From NCBI RefSeq assembly GCF_020697055.1, contig NZ_JAJFBP010000032.1, forward strand, positions 1-48,188: a DNA stretch of 48,188 nucleotides, written 5' to 3'. Both the position numbers and the translations under genes were made by a program. This document shows, one piece after another, positions 40,610-48,188 of the stretch. The stretch's first letter is position 1. Each line of letters starts with the position of its first letter. Under the pieces are notes generated by a model. It was given only the letters and a program-made list of their open reading frames with translations, made no database searches and was not told the DNA's origin. Source of the DNA: Panacagrimonas sp. GTDB taxonomy: Bacteria; Pseudomonadota; Gammaproteobacteria; Nevskiales; Nevskiaceae.

Positions 40610-42729
40610 CTCGAGAACGCGATGTTGAGGCCGGCGAACACCCCGACGCCGTCGCCCGGTTCGAAGATCGCGCTCGAGGACGTGGCCTGGGCCACGACGC
40701 TGCTGCTGGCGATGTATTGGTCGTCGGCAAGATTGCGCGCGTCGACGTAGACGGACCACGTGTCGCCGCGCGCGTAGCCCGCGCGCAGGCCGATCAGCGC
40801 GTAGTGGCGGGACTGCACGGTGTTGGCGTTGTCCACGTCGTAGCCCTGCGGCACCCATTCGACGTTGGGCGCGACGTAGAAGCCGGCCGCGTGCGCGTAG
40901 CGCAGCTCGCTGCGCGCGAAGTGGCGCGGCGCGCCGGGCAGCTCGTTGTCGCCCCAGTCCTCGTCGTCGTCGAAGAAGAAATCGTTGAAGGCGTACGCGA
41001 GTTTCCAGGTGATGCGGTCACCCGAAGCGAGCACGTCCTGCGTCACGCGCCAGCCCAGGCCGAGCTCCACGCCCTGGTGCACCGTGCGGTCGGCGTTGGT
41101 CACCGAGAATCGGTTCGGCGCGATCTCGAACTGCTGCAACTCGTTGCGCAGTTCGGCGCGATACACCGACAGGTCCCAGGACCAGGGCTCGATCTGTCCG
41201 CGCGTTCCGATCTCGAACGTGGTGGCGCGCTGCGCCCGTGTGTCCGCGAGCACGGCGTCGGTGAAATTGAGCTCGCCGAACGTCGGGGCCTCGGCGCTTC
41301 GCGAGATGTTGGCGAACACCTGCGCTTCGGGCGCGGCCTGCCACAGAACGCCGAACCTGGGGCTGGTGAAGTCGTAGTCATTGCGGCCGGAGGTGTCGGG
41401 CCCGGTGTCGACGCGATCCTCGCGCTCGCGCCGCGCCTGCGTGTGCTGCAGTCCGGCAATCAAGGTCAGCGTGGGCCGCAGGTCGAACTGGTTCTCGGCG
41501 TACACCGTGAAATTGTCCGAGCGATCCGCCGAGGCGGAGATCAGCGCGCCGCGCTCGGCGCCCGGCAGGTTTTCGAACTGCCGGTTGTCGAGCGTGCCGG
41601 CGAACAGGTTCGCGCCGATCGTGATGCGATTGGCGTGATCGCCGATGCGGCCGTCGACGGTCGCGCGCACGAAGCCGCCATGGTCGCCGTACTGGTAGTC
41701 GAGGTACTGGAAGATCGGATGGATCAGCTGCTTCTCGACCAGGTAGCCGCCGAACTCCAGCACGCCGCCTTCACCGAAATGCACCGTCGTCTTGCTGGCC
41801 ACGCGCCAAGATTGCATGTTGCGCTGGTAGTCGAGGTCACGATTGGTCGGTGCGGCGGTCCTGGGATCGTGCAACGCGGCGCCGCGCGTCACCGCGCCGG
41901 GCAGCCGCTGCTCGATATCCGCGCCGAACCCGTACAGGCGCGTCTCGGCGTTCGGAGTCAGGCGCCAGCCGACATTGACGCTGCCGCGCTTGGACTCGCC
42001 ATCGCTGTGATCGCGAAAGCCGTCGTTCTCCAGCCAGCTGCCGGTGGCGAACGCATCGAACGCGCCGATCCGTCCGCCGCCGGAGAGCTGGCCGCGGCGC
42101 ATGTCGAAGCTGCCGCCGTCGATGCGCGCCTGGATCCGGTCGCCCGAGGTTCCGGTGGGCGAGACGAACTGCAACGCGCCGCCGAGCGCGTTGGCGCCGT
42201 AGCGCAGCGCGTTGGCGCCCTTGTAGACCTCGCTGTAGGCAAACGCGGTCGGATCGATTTCCTGGAAGTCGGCGCTGCCGTCGGACGCGTTCATCGGAAT
42301 GCCGTCGACCAGCAGCTGCACGCCGCGCAGGTGGAAGTTGCGCGACAGGCCCGAGCCGCGGATCGACAGCCGCGCGTCCTCGCCCCACTTGGGCTGCACG
42401 AACACGCCGGGCGTGTAGTCGAGCACGTCCTTGAGCGTGCGCGCGGCGCTGTCGCGCCACTCCTCGGCGTCGACCAGGTCCACGCCGCCGGGCACGTGCT
42501 CGAGCGCGTGCTGCGCCTCGTGCGCATCGGGCGAGGTCAGCGACGAGGCGCTCCGGCCGGTGACGGTGATGGTGTCGAGCGTGGTTTCCGACGGCGGATA
42601 CGGATGGCCGGCGAGCAGCATCGGTGCCGCGGTGCCGGCGGCGTCGCGATCGGTCTGCGCGTGCAACGACGGCGCGAGGGCGATCGCGGCCAGGGCGGCG
42701 GCGCGCGGGTGCAGGAGGCGGAGCTTCAT
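40606..42729 (-). CDS. TonB-dependent outer-membrane receptor
   Basis: The 707-residue protein has a signal peptide (cut near SLHAQ), a TonB box-like DTITVTGR near residue 52, a plug domain with LKDVLDYTPGVFVQPKWGED and SIRGSGLSRNFHLRG, and a 22-strand barrel ending VFAGLNIAFSR. The plug and its neighbours suggest iron or copper uptake. The ligand is not readable. It lies between a DUF2946 gene upstream and the PepSY gene downstream, all on one strand. Confidence 0.93.
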   Translation of the reverse strand: MKLRLLHPRAAALAAIALAPSLHAQTDRDAAGTAAPMLLAGHPYPPSETTLDTITVTGRSASSLTSPDAHEAQHALEHVPGGVDLVDAEEWRDSAARTLKDVLDYTPGVFVQPKWGEDARLSIRGSGLSRNFHLRGVQLLVDGIPMNASDGSADFQEIDPTAFAYSEVYKGANALRYGANALGGALQFVSPTGTSGDRIQARIDGGSFDMRRGQLSGGGRIGAFDAFATGSWLENDGFRDHSDGESKRGSVNVGWRLTPNAETRLYGFGADIEQRLPGAVTRGAALHDPRTAAPTNRDLDYQRNMQSWRVASKTTVHFGEGGVLEFGGYLVEKQLIHPIFQYLDYQYGDHGGFVRATVDGRIGDHANRITIGANLFAGTLDNRQFENLPGAERGALISASADRSDNFTVYAENQFDLRPTLTLIAGLQHTQARREREDRVDTGPDTSGRNDYDFTSPRFGVLWQAAPEAQVFANISRSAEAPTFGELNFTDAVLADTRAQRATTFEIGTRGQIEPWSWDLSVYRAELRNELQQFEIAPNRFSVTNADRTVHQGVELGLGWRVTQDVLASGDRITWKLAYAFNDFFFDDDEDWGDNELPGAPRHFARSELRYAHAAGFYVAPNVEWVPQGYDVDNANTVQSRHYALIGLRAGYARGDTWSVYVDARNLADDQYIASSSVVAQATSSSAIFEPGDGVGVFAGLNIAFSR

Positions 42730-42836
42730 GGTGTGTGGTGAATCCTGGAACCCGGCGGGAGAAGCGCGGGTCGTGCGCGAGGGCGCGCGAAGGACGCGGC
42801 GCCGATGGGTCGGCCGCCGCGTCGGTCAGGGCAGGA

Positions 42837-43238
42837 TCAGCGCGAGTTCGGCGGTCCGCGCGGCAGCGGACGCGGCGCGGGCAGCGAACGAGGATGCGGA
42901 TCGGCGAGCGCGAGCGGCGCTTGGAGCGCGAACGCCGGCATCGAAGCCGACGCGGCGTCGGCCGGCATCGCCAGGCCCAGGCCGCCGGCGCACGACAGCA
43001 GGCATTGCGCCTGCATCGCGGCGTGCTCGTCGGCACCGGGGGCGATGATGTCGCGGATCTCGTCCGGCAGCGCCGCGACCTTGGCCGCCATCGCCGGCGA
43101 AAAGCCCCCGCACCAACCCGAGACGCCGGCGTCGTGACGCGCCATCACCGCGGCGTGCGCGGCCGGCAGGCACAGCTGGGCCAGCCACGCGAACAGCGCG
43201 ATCCAGATCAGCGGGCGGGGGCGGCGCAGGGGGAACAC
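42837..43238 (-). CDS. DUF2946-like Cys-containing secreted protein
   Basis: The 133-residue protein has an N-terminal hydrophobic signal (LIWIALFAWLAQLCLPAAHA), Cys residues in WCGG and QCLLSCAGG, and a C-terminus ending in a Pro/Arg-rich RGPPNSR. The hydrophobic start, central Cys pair and 'R-x-P-P' tail resemble DUF2946 proteins, often found next to TonB copper receptors. It lies 107 bases before the TonB receptor, so it probably starts the metal-uptake operon. Confidence 0.65.
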   Translation of the reverse strand: MFPLRRPRPLIWIALFAWLAQLCLPAAHAAVMARHDAGVSGWCGGFSPAMAAKVAALPDEIRDIIAPGADEHAAMQAQCLLSCAGGLGLAMPADAASASMPAFALQAPLALADPHPRSLPAPRPLPRGPPNSR

Positions 43239-43315
43239 GGGCGGGCATTCTGCGCGAGCGGCGCACCGCCGGGCAAAGAACGTCGGGCTCCAAGCTCAGA
43301 CGCGAGCCGGCGATC

Positions 43316-44128
43316 TCAAAGCTGTTCGATCGCCGCCGGGCCGAGCTGGTACATCTGCCCGAGGATCCAGCCGGCGCGCTGCTGCACGTAGGTCGAGGGC
43401 GTGGCCACGCGCAGGCGCTTGGGATTGGGCAGCACCGCCGCCAGCAGCGCGGCTTCCGGATACGTGAGCTTGGATGCCGGCTTGCGGAAGTATTTCTGCG
43501 AAGCCGCTTCGACGCCGTACACGCCCGGACCGAACTCGGCGATGTTCAGGTAGACCTCGAGCACGCGCTGCTTGGACCACAGCGCCTCGATCAGCACCGT
43601 GTATCCCACCTCGAAGGCCTTGCGCGTCCAGCTGCGCCCCGACCACAGGAACAGGTTCTTCGCGACCTGCTGCGAGATCGTGCTGGCGCCGCGCTTGCGA
43701 CGGTGATTGCGGTTGTGCTTCACCGCCTTTTCGATCGCCTCGAGGTCGAAGCCGAAGTGCTCGGAGAACCGCTGGTCCTCGGCGGCGATCACCGCGAGCT
43801 TGGCCGCCGGAGCGATCTGGTCCCAGCTCGCCCAGTCGTGCGCCAGCGCCGGCAGCGGCTTGTCGGAGGTCAGCCGATCGATCTGGTAGCCGATCATGAA
43901 GCTCGAGGTCCAGACCGGGACCACCGCAAGCAGCAGCACCGGCACCACGGTGACCCCGAGCACGCCGAGCAGCAGCCACATCGCCAGGCGTGGCAGGCGC
44001 CGGCGCGTGCGGGTCGACGGGCCACCGCTGGAACGCATCCGAAATCGGCGTGGGCGCAGATCGCTCACGGTCGGCGTGGGCGTCGCGCCAGCTTCCTGGG
44101 TTCCGAGCGTGGGGTACTGACGTTCCAC
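43316..44128 (-). CDS. mtgA: Monofunctional peptidoglycan glycosyltransferase MtgA
   Basis: The 270-residue protein has one membrane anchor ([22 protein letters not shown]) and a GT51 domain with [14 protein letters not shown], which holds the catalytic Glu, [37 protein letters not shown] and [13 protein letters not shown]. It polymerises lipid II into glycan chains. No transpeptidase domain follows. The first 30 residues are variable, so a start at the in-frame Met near residue 31 (MRSSGGPS) is also possible. The neighbours are unrelated. Confidence 0.95.
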   Translation of the reverse strand: MERQYPTLGTQEAGATPTPTVSDLRPRRFRMRSSGGPSTRTRRRLPRLAMWLLLGVLGVTVVPVLLLAVVPVWTSSFMIGYQIDRLTSDKPLPALAHDWASWDQIAPAAKLAVIAAEDQRFSEHFGFDLEAIEKAVKHNRNHRRKRGASTISQQVAKNLFLWSGRSWTRKAFEVGYTVLIEALWSKQRVLEVYLNIAEFGPGVYGVEAASQKYFRKPASKLTYPEAALLAAVLPNPKRLRVATPSTYVQQRAGWILGQMYQLGPAAIEQL

Positions 44129-44285
44129 GGGACGTATCAGCCGGGGTGTCGCGGAATTCTAGCTGGCCCGAGCGCCGCGGCCGTCTAGGGGCCGCCCGCG
44201 ATCGTCCGTCCGGCGTTAGGCGGGCGGGTGGCCGCAGCCCGAGCCAGGGCAACCCGTCGTCCTCGCGCTGGCGGGGCGACGAACT

Positions 44286-44307
44286 GCGGTGCGCAAGGGC
44301 GCACCGC
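44286..44307 (-). terminator. Hairpin after the GGDEF/EAL gene
   Basis: GCGGTGCGC (44286-44294) pairs perfectly with GCGCACCGC (44299-44307) around AAGG. It lies 15 bases past the stop at 44322, with no T run, so termination is possible. The rest of the 193-base gap (44129-44321) holds no gene. Confidence 0.45.
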
Positions 44308-44321
44308 GTCGCGCAGCGACG

Positions 44322-46499
44322 TCAGCGTCGAGCCTGCCGGGACGAGGCGCCGTCACGGGGCTGCGCGACGGCTCGCACGTCCGGGCGCGCGGATGGAAGC
44401 GCCGGCGTGACCCATCCATGCGCCAGCATCGCGGCGAATTCGTCGGCCGGGACCGCGGGGCTGAAGTAGTGGCCCTGGCCCTCGGCACAACCCTGCTCGC
44501 GCAACAGCGTCAGTTGCTCGAGGGTTTCGACTCCCTCGGCCACGACGCGCATGCCCAGATTGGCGCCCATGCCGATCACCGTGCTGACGATGCGCGCGTC
44601 GTCGGCGCTGCGCGTCATCTCCCGGACGAACGAGCCGTCGATCTTGAGCGTGTCGATCGGAAACCGGCTGACGTAGCTGAGGCTGGAATAACCGGTGCCG
44701 AAGTCGTCCAGCGCGATCTGGACGCCCATCCTGCGCAGCGCCTGCAGCGCATCGCCGATGGACTCGGAATCGCGCATCAGGAACGCCTCGGTCAGTTCCA
44801 GTTCCAGATGCGTCGCGTCCAGCCCGGTTTCCTCGAGAATGATCGCGACGCTGGAGACGAAATCTTCGGCATCCAGGTCGGACGACGAGACATTGACCGC
44901 GATGCGGACGAGCGGCAGCCCCTGGACCTGCCAGAGCCGGGCCTGACGGCAGGCTTCGCGCAACGCCCAGCGACCGATGGGCACGATGATCCCGCAACTC
45001 TCCGCGACCGGAATGAACTGGTGTGGTGTCACGAGCCCGATCACGGGATGACGCCAGCGGATCAGCGCCTCGGCGCCGATGATGGTGCCGTCGTCCAGGT
45101 TCAGTTTCGGCTGGTAGTACAACGTCAGTTCGCCGCGCGCCATCGCATCGCGAATGCTGCTTTCGAGCGACCGTCGCTCGACCGCGCAACTGCTCATGTC
45201 CGGCTGGAACAGGCAATGCCCATTCCCGCCCATGTCCTTGGCGCTGTACATCGCGATGTCGGCATTCTTCAGCAGCAGCTCCGCGTCGCGGCCGCCGTCC
45301 GGATACGTCGCGATCCCGATGCTCGCGGTGACGTGGATCTCGATCCCGTCGTGGAGATAGGGCCGCGAGATCGCCGCGAGCAGCTTGGCGGCCGCCAGCG
45401 TCGCGTCCTGCGCCTGCGCAACTTCCGGCAGCACCACGACGAATTCGTCGCCGCCGCGGCGACTGACGGTGTCGGACTGGCGCACGCAGGACAGCAGGCG
45501 TCGCGCGACCTCGCGCAGCACGTGATCACCCGCGGCGTGACCGAGCGCATCGTTGATCGGCTTGAAGCGGTCCAGATCGACGAACAGAACCGCCATCTTG
45601 AGCCGCCGCCGGTACGCCAGCGCCAACGCCTGCTCGAGCCGGTCCTTAAGCAGGCCGCGATTGGGCAGATCGGTGAGGCTGTCGTGCTGCGCCAGATGCG
45701 CCATCTTCATCGACAGGGCGCGCGCGTCCTTCACATCGCGAAAGACCATCACCGCGCCGGTCACTTGCCCATGCCGGTCGTGGATCGGAGCCGCGGAGTC
45801 CTCGATTGCAGCCTCCACTCCATCGCGACGAACCAGCACGCAGTTGGGCGTGACGCCGACGGCGGTGTCGCGGGAGATCGCGTCGGCAAGCGGGCTCGGA
45901 ACGACGGCACGCGAGGCCGAGTCGATCAGCCGCAGGATTTCCTGGACGGGCCGGCCGGCGGCCTCGGCATTGCGCCAACCGGTGAGCTGCTCGGCCACGC
46001 TGTTCAGATAGGTGGTGTTGCCCGCGACATCCGCCGTGATCACCGCGTCGGCGATGGAATCGAGCGTGAGCTGCGCCGTCTCCTTCTGCCGATAGACGAT
46101 CTCGGCCAGCGACGCGCGTTCGAGCATCAGGCGCACGGCCTTGCGCAACGTGTAGGCGTCCACCTGCGACGGCAGGAGGTAATCCTGTGCGCCTCGATGA
46201 ACCGCCAGCCGGGCGGTGGACTCGTCGTTCACCGTGCACAGCACCAGAATCGGAATGTGCGGCGCTGCGCGGAAGATGCGCTCGAACGTCTCGATTCCCT
46301 GGGTGTCGCGCAGGTCGAGGTCCAGCAGGACCGCCACGATCGGATGCATCCGATCGGCCCCGGTCAGCCGCCGCTCGCCCGCAGCGGCTGAATCGAGATT
46401 CTCGACGCGGAACCGGTCCGAATCGTCCCGCCGGAGCGCGGTGGAAACCGACCCGCCTTCAGAGCAATCGCGGTGAAGGATGAGAATCGTCTGCGTCAT
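44322..46499 (-). CDS. Receiver-like/PAS/GGDEF/EAL cyclic-di-GMP protein
   Basis: The 725-residue protein has four domains: a receiver-like fold (about 1-120), PAS (about 135-260), GGDEF with RRGGDEFVVV and an RxxD site (RQSD) five residues before it, and EAL with EALIRWRHP, LELELTEAFL, ALDDFGTGYSSLSYV and VVAEGVET. It can potentially make and break cyclic di-GMP. In the receiver D60 (VLLDLDL) is present, but the conserved Lys position reads P110 (DYLLPSQ) and the Thr/Ser position C88, so normal phosphorylation is doubtful. ATG at 46499 is chosen because GGAG lies six bases before it; a TTG at 46511 is less likely. The DUF3309 gene lies 81 bases upstream. Confidence 0.92.
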   Translation of the reverse strand: MTQTILILHRDCSEGGSVSTALRRDDSDRFRVENLDSAAAGERRLTGADRMHPIVAVLLDLDLRDTQGIETFERIFRAAPHIPILVLCTVNDESTARLAVHRGAQDYLLPSQVDAYTLRKAVRLMLERASLAEIVYRQKETAQLTLDSIADAVITADVAGNTTYLNSVAEQLTGWRNAEAAGRPVQEILRLIDSASRAVVPSPLADAISRDTAVGVTPNCVLVRRDGVEAAIEDSAAPIHDRHGQVTGAVMVFRDVKDARALSMKMAHLAQHDSLTDLPNRGLLKDRLEQALALAYRRRLKMAVLFVDLDRFKPINDALGHAAGDHVLREVARRLLSCVRQSDTVSRRGGDEFVVVLPEVAQAQDATLAAAKLLAAISRPYLHDGIEIHVTASIGIATYPDGGRDAELLLKNADIAMYSAKDMGGNGHCLFQPDMSSCAVERRSLESSIRDAMARGELTLYYQPKLNLDDGTIIGAEALIRWRHPVIGLVTPHQFIPVAESCGIIVPIGRWALREACRQARLWQVQGLPLVRIAVNVSSSDLDAEDFVSSVAIILEETGLDATHLELELTEAFLMRDSESIGDALQALRRMGVQIALDDFGTGYSSLSYVSRFPIDTLKIDGSFVREMTRSADDARIVSTVIGMGANLGMRVVAEGVETLEQLTLLREQGCAEGQGHYFSPAVPADEFAAMLAHGWVTPALPSARPDVRAVAQPRDGASSRQARR

Positions 46500-46580
46500 G
46501 TCACGCTCCAACGGGAGTGCGAGTGGGGTGGACCGGCATGGCGACGGATCGATCAGCCGGCATCGACACGCAAGCCGGAT

Positions 46581-46739
46581 TCAGATCTTTCCCAGCAGGA
46601 AGAGCACCAGCACGACCACGAGCACCACGCCCAGGCCACCGCTCGGCCCGTAACCCCAGGCTCTGCTATGGGGCCAGGCGGGAATGACGCCGATCAGCAG
46701 CAGCACCAACACGATCAGCAGAATGGTTCCGATAGTCAT
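46581..46739 (-). CDS. DUF3309 small membrane protein
   Basis: This 52-residue protein reads MTIGTILLIVLVLLLIGVIP, then WPHSRAWGYGPSGG and a second hydrophobic helix ending LGKI. This is an exact match to the DUF3309 pattern: two helices around a W/Y-rich loop. Its function is unknown. GAGG precedes the ATG by eight bases. It lies upstream of the GGDEF/EAL gene on the same strand, with an 81-base gap. Confidence 0.9.
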   Translation of the reverse strand: MTIGTILLIVLVLLLIGVIPAWPHSRAWGYGPSGGLGVVLVVVLVLFLLGKI

Positions 46740-46886
46740 CGATAGGTCCTCGAGTTTGCGAACATCCACGGTAGTGCCAAGTCGTTCGCGGATCGGTGCG
46801 ATAGCAAACGCTGGTGCGCAAACGCAGCGAAGGTCGATGCAGTGACCCAGGGTTTTCGAGCGGCGATGTCCGTGGCGTAAAAGCGT

Positions 46887-46906
46887 CGCGCCGGCTTTCC
46901 GGCGCG
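46887..46906 (-). terminator. Terminator of the SYLF gene
   Basis: CGCGCCGG (46887-46894) pairs perfectly with CCGGCGCG (46899-46906) around CTTT. On the minus strand the stem is followed by ACGCTTTTACG. It lies about 50 bases past the SYLF stop at 46958. Confidence 0.7.
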
Positions 46907-46957
46907 CGCGTGCAACAGCTGCGCGCTACCGTCGAACCGCGCCTGCCCGATCCGGGG

Positions 46958-47524
46958 TCATCGCTTGATGCGCGTGATCTTCGTGCCTTCGATGCTCAGG
47001 CTGGCCATCAGTCCCTGCTGGTCGAAGATGAATGCGTAGGCGTCGTCCTTCAGCGTCGACGTCGTGAGGTTCTTGGCTACGCCCTCGTTGACCACGACCA
47101 CGCTCGGGCCCACGCCCAGCTCCCAGCCGTCGGAGCGATCGAGGAACGCCAGGGATTTGGCGTTCATCAGGAAGACGACGTAGCCATAGGTCTGCGCTCC
47201 CGCCTGCAGGCCCCAGGACGCCGAGATCGAGTTGTAGTAGCTGGGCGCGCCGCTCTTGCTGCGCAGCACACCTTCGCCATACGCGCCGCCGAAGACGAGT
47301 CCCGCCCTGACGATATTGGGGAAGACCAATGTACCGGCCGCCTTTTGCGAAATGCTCAGCGCCAGCGGACTGCTTTTGTAGAGTTTCTGGAGCGCCTGTC
47401 CGGCCTCGTGATCGAGCTCCTCCGCCGTCGACGCGGCGCTGGTCGTGGCGCTCCATGCGGACAGGCCGATCGCGACGACGATCAGTACCAGCGAGTGCGA
47501 TGTGCGTCGCAGTAGGTTGTTCAT
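46958..47524 (-). CDS. SYLF-domain (YSC84-like) lipid-binding protein
   Basis: The 188-residue protein has a signal peptide (cut near SAAS) and a SYLF domain with AAGTLVFPNIVRAGLVFGGA, YGEGVLRSKSG, YYNSISASWGLQAGAQTYGY and the C-terminal LSIEGTKITRIKR. SYLF domains bind phosphoinositides in eukaryotes. Bacterial forms are secreted or periplasmic, and their role is unknown. The gene is isolated, with a clear terminator. Its upstream region to 47910 holds no gene. Confidence 0.92.
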   Translation of the reverse strand: MNNLLRRTSHSLVLIVVAIGLSAWSATTSAASTAEELDHEAGQALQKLYKSSPLALSISQKAAGTLVFPNIVRAGLVFGGAYGEGVLRSKSGAPSYYNSISASWGLQAGAQTYGYVVFLMNAKSLAFLDRSDGWELGVGPSVVVVNEGVAKNLTTSTLKDDAYAFIFDQQGLMASLSIEGTKITRIKR

Positions 47525-47910
47525 GAGATCTGTTGTTCCAATTTTTTGTGGAAGCCGAATCGGCGGCGTTGCAGCCCGCTCCTTTGAGCGAGGCCGTAGA
47601 CGCTACGCGTGCGCCGGCATCGCCGTCGGTGCGTTGGCGCGCCTAATTCATGCGCTCGTGCAGATCGGGGACGAGCCAGACAGACCTTGCGCGGCGCACG
47701 CATGCAAGCGTGCCGCCACTGCAATTCACATCTGCTCAAAACTGGTTTTCGAAATATCGATGGTGTGTGCGACGCAAGACAGATCACGTCGTCGCGATAG
47801 CGCAACCTGCGTTCTTCTGGCGACACCCTTCATCACTCAGCGCAAGTCCGCGCGGCGTCTCGAAGCAGCGCGCCGTGTTGGGGTGCCCCTTGAACAGCAG
47901 TGAAACCAGC
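47525..47910. other. 386-base region with no supportable gene
   Basis: Base composition is less GC-biased than in the coding regions, and short frames on both strands read as low complexity. The SYLF promoter must lie near its left end. I see no RNA gene, repeat or operator. Confidence 0.5.
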
Positions 47911-48188
47911 GTGAGCAACGTCCCTGTCAGCAAGCCGGCGCGTGCCGTCTCCGCGAGCAGTCGAAAGGCGAAGTCGAAAGCGCCGACGGGGCCAGCGCTC
48001 GCCGCGCGGCGCCGTCTGCGCTTCGGACGGCGCGGCTGGCTGCGCGGAGTCGAGGGCGCCGTCGCCACGATGTTCGTGCTCGAGTTCACCACGGTGTTCG
48101 CCGCCGGCGTCGGCGCGACGACGCTGGGGACGATCGACTCCCAGGTTTCACTGCTGGGCTACGTACTCGCCTCGTTGTTCTGCGCCGG
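47911..48188 (+). CDS. Unidentified membrane protein, N-terminal part (cut by window)
   Basis: From GTG at 47911 an open frame runs to the edge with very high G/C at third codon positions. It starts VSNVPVSKPARAVSASSRKA, a basic region rich in Lys, Arg and Ser. A hydrophobic stretch (ATMFVLEFTTVFAAGVGA) and a second (SLLGYVLASLFCAG) follow. The start is weak, and an in-frame TTG at 47890 is also possible. I do not recognise a family from the 92 visible residues. A minus-strand frame (47784-48092) overlaps it but has poorer codon use. Confidence 0.5.
   Translation, partial: MSNVPVSKPARAVSASSRKAKSKAPTGPALAARRRLRFGRRGWLRGVEGAVATMFVLEFTTVFAAGVGATTLGTIDSQVSLLGYVLASLFCA

Noticed and set aside
40594..42741. 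715-codon plus-strand frame across the TonB receptor
   Set aside because: Antisense shadow, while the minus strand has a complete receptor with signal peptide and plug.
47784..48092. 102-codon minus-strand frame at the right end
   Set aside because: Overlaps the better-supported plus-strand frame and has weaker codon bias; it ends in Cys-rich low-complexity sequence.

Overview
The window is high-GC chromosomal DNA, densely packed with core and conserved genes. The gene set points to a gammaproteobacterium of the Xanthomonadales (Lysobacterales), Xanthomonadaceae or Rhodanobacteraceae type. The evidence is an XanB2-type chorismatase, a ubiquinone pathway (coq7), TamA/TamB outer-membrane assembly, a thiD-thiE-hemL group, a DedA/LssY fusion ahead of ftsY-ftsE-ftsX, many TonB/GGDEF-type genes and intergenic palindromic repeats of the CCCGGG type. 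The genus is an inference; I saw no rRNA, tRNA, CRISPR array, prophage or insertion sequence.

Left third (1-13.4 kb), mostly minus strand: a truncated D-aminoacylase-like amidohydrolase, a DUF3606 protein, a TPM-domain membrane protein, a coupled pair (PF10118 metal-dependent hydrolase and a styrene-oxide-isomerase-like membrane protein), corA followed by an XanB2-like chorismatase, malate dehydrogenase, an OafA-type acyltransferase with an SGNH domain and a DUF2461 protein. A plus-strand DUF3592 protein and a coiled-coil diguanylate cyclase follow, then a luciferase-like monooxygenase on the minus strand.

Middle (13.6-30.2 kb): a long plus-strand run of ttcA, a 2-hydroxychromene-2-carboxylate isomerase-like protein, a TraB/GumN protein, a tiny Phe/Asp-rich protein, tamA-tamB, sanA, coq7 and an unrecognised 349-aa protein. 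Most junctions here are one-base stop/start overlaps. Minus-strand DUF1631 and ppx genes follow, then two monohaem cytochromes c and a CAP-domain lipoprotein on the plus strand.

Right third (30.2-48.2 kb), mostly minus strand: an intergenic hairpin-repeat cluster; a DedA/degenerate-PAP2/LssY_C protein running into ftsY-ftsE-ftsX; a long perfect-looking palindrome; thiD-thiE-hemL; a secreted beta-propeller protein (plus); a DUF2946, TonB receptor and PepSY metal-uptake operon; mtgA; a degenerate-receiver PAS-GGDEF-EAL protein; a DUF3309 micro-protein; a SYLF protein; and the start of an unidentified plus-strand gene at the edge.

I found no clear new multi-gene defence or mobile system. The best leads are the DedA/LssY protein whose PAP2 domain has lost its catalytic motifs, the hairpin repeats that keep one core but swap stems, the isomerase-like/PF10118 pair, and the unknown gene coupled to coq7.
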